Positions 51,885 to 56,718 of a stretch of 56,718 nucleotides of DNA are shown here, piece after piece. Under the pieces are notes generated by a model. That model made no database searches. It saw only the letters and a program-made list of their open reading frames with translations, and was not told the DNA's origin. Position numbers and translations under genes: made by a program. Within the stretch, counting starts at the first letter, position 1, and each line of letters opens with the position of its first letter. Source of the stretch: Bacteroidaceae bacterium (lineage in GTDB: Bacteria > Bacteroidota > Bacteroidia > Bacteroidales > Bacteroidaceae); contig JAEEZX010000063.1 in the NCBI GenBank assembly GCA_016292045.1, positions 1-56,718 of the forward strand, in the 5' to 3' direction.

Positions 51885-54158
51885 ATGAATACGAACTTTT
51901 CCAAGGATTTGACCTTCCTCATAGCTTTCTCTTTCAGCGAAAGCGGACGGCTGGGAGGTGACATTGTGTCACCCATACATCTGCTTTTGGCAATGATGCG
52001 CCAAAATGGCAGTAAGGGTGCTGTGCTCATCCGTGAGATTCAGCCCGACACCGACTCCATTATCAGGGATTTGGAGCAAAGCGGTGCCAACCATCTCATC
52101 GGCGTGCCCTCCAAGCCCGGCGAGGTGCCGATGGACATACAGGCTTCGCGCCTCATACGTCTGGCCATTCTCGAGGCCCGCATGATGCAGGCTCCCGAGG
52201 TGGACACCGAGCACCTTCTTCTGGCTCTGCTCAAGGAGAAGGACAATCCCGCCGGCCGCATTCTGGAGCGCCACGGAGTCACCTTCGAACAGATAGCCCG
52301 CATCCTCAATCCGGGCGGTCTGCCTGGCGACGACGATGCCGACGAGGAGGAGACGGAGGCTGCCGGTATGGATGCCATGCCGGGCGAGGGTGAGATGAGC
52401 CCTGCCGGCACATCGGCTCTCGATGCCTTCTCCACCGACCTCACACAACTGGCCCGCACGGGTAAGATGGACCCCGTCATCGGCCGTGAGAAGGAGATAG
52501 AGCGTGTGGAGCAGATACTGTGCCGCCGCAAGAAGAACAATCCCATCCTCATCGGCGAACCCGGTGTGGGCAAGAGTGCCATCGTCGAGGGTCTGGCCAT
52601 GCACATCGCCATGGGCAAGGCTCCCTCGCTGCTCGCCGACCGCCGCATCGTGATGCTCGACATCGCTTCCGTGGTGGCGGGCACGAAGTATCGCGGTCAG
52701 TTTGAGGAGCGTCTCAAGAGCATCACTGCCGAGCTCAAGCAGCACCCCGAGATTATCGTCTTCATCGACGAGATACACACCCTCGTGGGAGCAGGAGGAG
52801 CCACCGGTGCCATGGATGCCGCCAATCTCCTGAAGCCCGCTCTGGCACGCGGCGACATACGCTGCATCGGAGCCACCACCGTGGACGAGTTCCGCAAGAC
52901 GATAGAGAAGGACGGAGCCCTCGACCGCCGTTTCCAGAAGGTGATGGTGCGCGAGACCACCGCTGCCGAGACGCTGGAGATACTGCGTCTGCTGCAGCCC
53001 CACTACGAGATGCACCACAACGTCACCTATACCGACGCTGCCATCGAGGCCTGCGTGCATCTGTCCGACCGCTTCGTGAGTTCCCGCTCGTTCCCCGACA
53101 AGGCGCTCGACGCCATGGACGAGGCCGGTGCCAAGGTGCATCTCATGGGCGGTGAGGTCACAGAGGACACCATAGCCGAGGTCATCAGCATGATGACGGG
53201 CATTCCCGCCTCGCGTGTAGGTCAGAAGGAGCGCGCCCGTCTGCTCTCCCTGGAGGATACGCTCAAGAAGTCCGTGATAGGGCAGGATGAGGCCATCCAC
53301 CGTGTGGTGCGCGCCATCCAGTGCAGCCGCATGGGTCTGAAGGACCCGAAGAAGCCCATCGGCACGTTCCTCTTCGTGGGTCCCACGGGTGTGGGCAAGA
53401 CCTACCTCTGCAAGCGCCTGGCCTACGAGATGTTCGGCTCCGAGGACGCTCTCATCCGCATCGACATGTCCGAGTATATGGAGAAGCACACCGTCTCCCG
53501 CATGGTGGGTGCGCCTCCGGGCTATGTGGGCTACGACGAGGGCGGCCAGCTCACCGAGCGTGTGCGTCGCCGTCCCTACAGCATCGTGCTGCTCGACGAG
53601 ATAGAGAAGGCGCATCAGGATGTCTACAACCTGCTCCTGCAGGTGATGGACGAGGGGCGCCTCACCGACGGCAACGGTGCCACGATAGACTTCAAGAACA
53701 CCATCATCATCATGACCTCCAACATAGGCACGCGCCAGCTCAAGGACTTCGGCGGCGGCATCGGTTTTGCCGCTTCGCAGGGCGAGGTGGACAAGAAGCG
53801 TGCGCGCAGCATTGTGGACAAGGCCATCAAGAAGCAGTTCGCTCCCGAGTTCCTCAACCGTTTGGACGACGTGGTGCATTTCGACCAGCTCGACGAGGAG
53901 GCCATACAGCGCATCGTCAGCCTCGAACTGCAGCCTCTCATGCATCGCATCGCCGAGCTGGGCTATCAGCTCACCGTCACTCCCGAGGCGCAGCAGCTCC
54001 TGGCCCACAAGGGCTACGACGTGCAATACGGCGCCCGGCCTCTCTCGCGTGCCATACGCACCTGTCTGGAGGAACCCCTCTGCGAGGTTATGATGCAGGG
54101 CGGACGCAAGAGAAAATACAAAACATCAGTAGATAACGATAAAATCATACTTTCATGA
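51885..54158 (+). CDS. ClpA/ClpC-type AAA+ unfoldase of the Clp protease
   Basis: 757 residues. Order: Clp N-domain repeats (about 5-145), an acidic linker ([13 protein letters not shown]), first AAA+ module with GEPGVGKS near 224 and [13 protein letters not shown], second AAA+ module with GPTGVGKT near 499 and [12 protein letters not shown]. The tripeptide IGF near 625 (GGGIGFAA) is the loop that docks on ClpP. Between the two modules there is no ClpB M-domain or ClpC UVR coiled coil, so architecture and length are those of ClpA. It unfolds substrates for ClpP in the cytoplasm. No consensus promoter is visible upstream. Its TGA overlaps the htpG ATG by 4 bp. Confidence 0.93.
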   Translation: MNTNFSKDLTFLIAFSFSESGRLGGDIVSPIHLLLAMMRQNGSKGAVLIREIQPDTDSIIRDLEQSGANHLIGVPSKPGEVPMDIQASRLIRLAILEARMMQAPEVDTEHLLLALLKEKDNPAGRILERHGVTFEQIARILNPGGLPGDDDADEEETEAAGMDAMPGEGEMSPAGTSALDAFSTDLTQLARTGKMDPVIGREKEIERVEQILCRRKKNNPILIGEPGVGKSAIVEGLAMHIAMGKAPSLLADRRIVMLDIASVVAGTKYRGQFEERLKSITAELKQHPEIIVFIDEIHTLVGAGGATGAMDAANLLKPALARGDIRCIGATTVDEFRKTIEKDGALDRRFQKVMVRETTAAETLEILRLLQPHYEMHHNVTYTDAAIEACVHLSDRFVSSRSFPDKALDAMDEAGAKVHLMGGEVTEDTIAEVISMMTGIPASRVGQKERARLLSLEDTLKKSVIGQDEAIHRVVRAIQCSRMGLKDPKKPIGTFLFVGPTGVGKTYLCKRLAYEMFGSEDALIRIDMSEYMEKHTVSRMVGAPPGYVGYDEGGQLTERVRRRPYSIVLLDEIEKAHQDVYNLLLQVMDEGRLTDGNGATIDFKNTIIIMTSNIGTRQLKDFGGGIGFAASQGEVDKKRARSIVDKAIKKQFAPEFLNRLDDVVHFDQLDEEAIQRIVSLELQPLMHRIAELGYQLTVTPEAQQLLAHKGYDVQYGARPLSRAIRTCLEEPLCEVMMQGGRKRKYKTSVDNDKIILS

Positions 54159-56017
54159 AAAAAGGTAACATTGGGGTAACGACTGAAAACATCTTCCCCG
54201 TCATCAAGAAATTCCTCTACAGCGACCACGACATATTCCTTCGCGAGATGGTGTCCAACGCTGTGGATGCCACACAGAAGCTCAAGACGCTGGCCGGCAA
54301 GGGCGAGTTCCAGGGCGAACTGGGCGACCTCAAGGTGGAGGTGCTCATCGACAAGGAGGCCGGCACGCTCACCGTGCGCGACCACGGCGTGGGTATGACT
54401 GCCGACGAGATAGAGCGCTATATCAACCAGATAGCCTTCTCCGGCGCGGGCGAGTTCCTCGAGAAGTATAAGGACGCTGAGGCCATCATCGGCCACTTCG
54501 GTCTGGGCTTCTATTCCTCCTTCATGGTGTCCGACCGCGTGGACATCCTCACCAAGAGCTATCAGGACGCTCCCGCCCAGAAATGGTCGTGCGACGGCAG
54601 TCCCGAATTCTCCCTCGAGGAGATTGACAAGAGCGAGCGCGGCACCGACATCGTGATGCACCTTGCGGACGACTGCAAGGAGTTTCTCGAGAAGGGCAAG
54701 ATAGAGCAGCTGCTCTCCAAGTACTGCCATTTCCTGCCCATCCCCGTGGTCTTCGGCAAGGAGAGCAAATGGGACGAGAAGGAGAAGAAGATGGTGGAGA
54801 CCGACGAGGACCACGTCATCAATTCCGTTGCACCTCTGTGGATGCGCAAGCCCTCCGAGCTCAAGGACGAGGACTATAAGGAGTTCTACCGCCACCTCTT
54901 CCCCATGAGCGACGAACCCCTCTTCTGGATTCACCTCAATGTGGACTATCCCTTCAATCTCACCGGCATACTCTATTTCCCCAAGCTCAAGGAGAATATC
55001 GAGATGCAGCGCAACAAGATACAGCTCTACTGCAATCAGGTCTTCGTCACCGATCAGGTGGAGGGCATCGTGCCCGAGTTCCTCACGCTGTTGCACGGCG
55101 TCATCGATTCGCCCGACATCCCTCTCAATGTGAGCCGTTCCTACCTGCAGGGCGACCCCAACGTGAAGAAGATATCCAGCTACATCACCAAGAAGGTCTC
55201 CGACCGTCTTTCTTCCATCTTCAAGACGCAGCGCGCTGAGTATGAGGAGAAGTGGCAGGACATCTCCATCTTCATCGCCTACGGTATGCTCTCCGAGCCC
55301 GACTTCTACGACAAGGCCAAGGACTTCTATCTCCTCACCGACACCGAGGGCAAGCATTTCACCCTCGAGGAGTACAAGACGCTCATCTCTTCCGAGCAGA
55401 CCAACAAGGACGGCCAGACCATCTATCTCTATGCCACCGACCGCGAGGCTCAGTACGCACAGATCGAGGCTGCCAGGAAGAAGGGCTACAGCGTGCTGCT
55501 GATGAACGGACAGCTCGACGCTCCTCTCATGAACATGCTTGAGACCAAGCTGGAGAAGTCCACCTTCACGCGTGTCGATTCCGACGTGCTGGAGCGCCTT
55601 ATCCTCAAGGAGGATGTCAAGGAGCAGACGGAGGAGGAGAAGAAGCAGTACGAGGGTCTCATCAAGGCCTTCTCCGACCTGCTGAAGCCTGCCGAGGACG
55701 ACAAGAAGGCTCCCACCTACAGTGTGCAGACGCAGTCGCTGGGCGCTGAGGCCGCTCCCGTCACTCTCACGCAGAGCGAGTATATGCGCCGCATGAAGGA
55801 GATGGCACGCCTGCAGCCGGGTATGTCGTTCTATGGCGAACTGCCCGACTCCTACAATGTCATCCTCAACACCGACGCTCCTCTCATCCGCAAGGTCATC
55901 GACGGCGACGACAGCCAGGTGGCTCAGCTTGTTGACCTCTGCCTGCTGCAGAACGGTCTGCTCAAGGGCGAAGCTCTCCAGCGCTTTGTCGAGCGCACGA
56001 TGCAAGGCTTGCAGTAA
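54155..56017 (+). CDS. htpG: Molecular chaperone HtpG (Hsp90)
   Basis: 620 residues, close to E. coli HtpG. The GHKL ATPase domain shows FLREMVSNAVDATQKLKTLA (with the ATP-binding Asn-Ala), VRDHGVGMTADEIERYINQI and IGHFGLGFYSSFMVSDRV. The middle domain follows (NRSYLQG-like block VSRSYLQGDPNVKKISSYI), and the C-terminal dimerisation domain ends at LQRFVERTMQGLQ. It overlaps the clp gene by 4 bp (ATGA), so an unfoldase and a chaperone are made together. Codon use is strongly C/G-ending in both, as for highly expressed genes. A hairpin terminator lies 9 bp downstream. Confidence 0.97.
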   Translation: MKKGNIGVTTENIFPVIKKFLYSDHDIFLREMVSNAVDATQKLKTLAGKGEFQGELGDLKVEVLIDKEAGTLTVRDHGVGMTADEIERYINQIAFSGAGEFLEKYKDAEAIIGHFGLGFYSSFMVSDRVDILTKSYQDAPAQKWSCDGSPEFSLEEIDKSERGTDIVMHLADDCKEFLEKGKIEQLLSKYCHFLPIPVVFGKESKWDEKEKKMVETDEDHVINSVAPLWMRKPSELKDEDYKEFYRHLFPMSDEPLFWIHLNVDYPFNLTGILYFPKLKENIEMQRNKIQLYCNQVFVTDQVEGIVPEFLTLLHGVIDSPDIPLNVSRSYLQGDPNVKKISSYITKKVSDRLSSIFKTQRAEYEEKWQDISIFIAYGMLSEPDFYDKAKDFYLLTDTEGKHFTLEEYKTLISSEQTNKDGQTIYLYATDREAQYAQIEAARKKGYSVLLMNGQLDAPLMNMLETKLEKSTFTRVDSDVLERLILKEDVKEQTEEEKKQYEGLIKAFSDLLKPAEDDKKAPTYSVQTQSLGAEAAPVTLTQSEYMRRMKEMARLQPGMSFYGELPDSYNVILNTDAPLIRKVIDGDDSQVAQLVDLCLLQNGLLKGEALQRFVERTMQGLQ

Positions 56018-56025
56018 TAACAAAG

Positions 56026-56054
56026 GAACGGCATCCGAAAGGGTGCCGTTCTTT
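56026..56054 (+). terminator. Intrinsic terminator of htpG
   Basis: GAACGGCATCC pairs with GGGTGCCGTTC (one G-U) around a GAAA tetraloop, followed by TTT. It is immediately followed by the 7-bp array. Confidence 0.87.
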
Positions 56055-56055
56055 A

Positions 56056-56104
56056 GTTAAGAGTTAAGAGTGAAAAGTGAAAAGTTAAGAGTGAAGAGTG
56101 AAGA
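56056..56104. repeat. 7-bp tandem array, seven units
   Basis: GTTAAGA twice, GTGAAAA twice, GTTAAGA, GTGAAGA twice, in perfect register on the plus strand. As in the 1647 array, changes come in adjacent pairs. It is the left arm of a larger symmetrical structure with 56162-56196. Confidence 0.95.
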
Positions 56105-56196
56105 GGCGCCCTCCGAATACTCCGATTATTCAGATTACTCCGATTATTCTGAATATTTTTTGGGCGCCATTTCTCACTCTTCGTTCTTCACTCTTA
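56105..56196. repeat. Inverted repeat enclosing a 9-bp tandem array, with mirrored 7-bp units
   Basis: GGCGCCC (56105-56111) and GGGCGCC (56162-56168) form a perfect inverted repeat. Between them are five 9-bp units (56112-56156): TCCGAATAC, TCCGATTAT, TCAGATTAC, TCCGATTAT, TCTGAATAT, then a T run. To the right, 56170-56196 read on the minus strand contains 7-bp-spaced AGTGAAG, AACGAAG and AGTGAGA, the mirror of the left array, running into the stop codon of the convergent gene. The whole could fold into a long hairpin. Confidence 0.85.
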
Positions 56197-56718
56197 TTCT
56201 CCCGCTCCTTCGCCGCTACCACCGCTGTTGAGGGTGAAGCTGGCAGTCAGCGTCATAGCTGCGTTCACGGCTACGCTGCGGGAAGCACTCGTGTTGCCGT
56301 CGCTCCACTGTGAGAAGCTGTAGCCTGCGTTGGGCTGAGCAGAGATGTTGACACTCGTGCCGGGTGCCACGTCAGTGTTGCCACCTGCGCCGTACTCGCC
56401 GTCGCCGATCTTCACACGACCGCCGTTGCCTGCACTCACGGTGAGACGTACGGTCTCAGCATTTGAACCACCCGTAGATCCGCCGTTCCCTGAATCCGTA
56501 GATCCGCTGAACTCGGGGTCTTCCTGACCGTCGATGAGAGGACGTGCGTTGAAGACGAACTCCACGGTCTTGGTGTACTCGCCGTCTGCGATGGTCACTG
56601 AGCTGTAGTCGGCAGCCACAGTTGCGTAGCGCTTGCCGACGATGAGCGACATGAGGTTGGGGTACTGGTGCTGGGACTTGAGAGTCTTGATGAACTTCTC
56701 CAGCTGTGCCTTGTCGGC
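56194..56718 (-). CDS. C-terminal part of a surface or secreted protein with an InlB-type B-repeat
   Basis: 174 residues are visible; the frame is open to the right window edge, so the N-terminus is missing. An ATG at 56652 is internal, not a start. The first ~75 residues are of unrecognised type. A Gly/Ser-rich linker (GSTDSGNGGSTGGSNA) leads to a divergent InlB B-repeat domain: VRLTVSAGNGGRVKIGDGEY, APGTSVNISAQPNAGYSFSQ, WSDGNTSASRSVAVNAAMTL. Such beta-grasp repeats occur in cell-surface and secreted proteins. It ends with a short Gly/Glu tail. Converges on htpG. Confidence 0.75.
   Translation of the reverse strand, partial: ADKAQLEKFIKTLKSQHQYPNLMSLIVGKRYATVAADYSSVTIADGEYTKTVEFVFNARPLIDGQEDPEFSGSTDSGNGGSTGGSNAETVRLTVSAGNGGRVKIGDGEYGAGGNTDVAPGTSVNISAQPNAGYSFSQWSDGNTSASRSVAVNAAMTLTASFTLNSGGSGEGAGE

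Noticed and set aside
51969..56023. Two long minus-strand frames (685 and 669 codons) opposite the clp gene and htpG
   Set aside because: Antisense frames kept open by the strong GC-ending codon bias of highly expressed chaperone genes; no recognisable domain.

Overview
The window looks like chromosomal DNA of a Bacteroidales bacterium, most likely Prevotella-like. Evidence seen in the sequence: promoters of the Bacteroidetes type (-33 TTTG, -7 TAnnTTTG) in front of many genes, two SusC/SusD pairs, a lipoprotein-type TamA (TamL), an lspA followed by a DUF4296 lipoprotein gene, a long eukaryote-like IleS, and few Shine-Dalgarno sequences. The family names are recalled from knowledge; no search was run.

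Layout. (1) 1-4.8 kb: a minus-strand operon (YqhD-like alcohol/aldehyde dehydrogenase, ABM-fold monooxygenase, flavodoxin-cyclophilin-like fusion, then a secreted protein cut by the window edge), divergent from an AraC regulator. This resembles the E. coli yqhC/yqhD aldehyde-response arrangement. A repeat-rich 375-bp gap and a small cysteine-containing protein gene follow. (2) 4.8-11.8 kb: a minus-strand housekeeping run serS, fused NfnAB/GltD-like oxidoreductase, secreted beta-propeller-like protein, nucleoside phosphorylase, mnmE. (3) 11.9-18.8 kb: addA-addB recombination helicase/nuclease operon (minus), divergent from panB. (4) 19.1-38.4 kb: a seven-gene plus-strand operon FAS1-SusC-SusD-FAS1-FAS1-SusC-SusD that ends in a clear terminator. 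All five non-SusC products are predicted surface lipoproteins. There is no glycoside hydrolase, protease, sulfatase or regulator in it. This is the most distinctive system in the window. (5) 38.4-47.3 kb: ileS-lspA-DUF4296 lipoprotein-small ORF, convergent with an rlmB-like methylase gene, which is divergent from tamL and an MBL-fold hydrolase. (6) 47.4-56.7 kb: tRNA-Lys(CTT), aspS, HU and nadE (minus), a ClpA/ClpC-type unfoldase overlapping htpG, and the 3' end of a repeat-domain surface protein.

Cross-cutting signals. Several short tandem arrays with strict periods sit at gene ends: 7-bp units at 1647-1716, inside mnmE at 5890-5924, and on both sides of a convergent junction at 56056-56196; 11-bp units at 18826-18891; 9-bp units at 56112-56156; 22-bp units at 4190-4250. 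Units within an array tend to change in adjacent pairs. Four promoters lie so close to their start codons that the mRNAs should be leaderless or nearly so.
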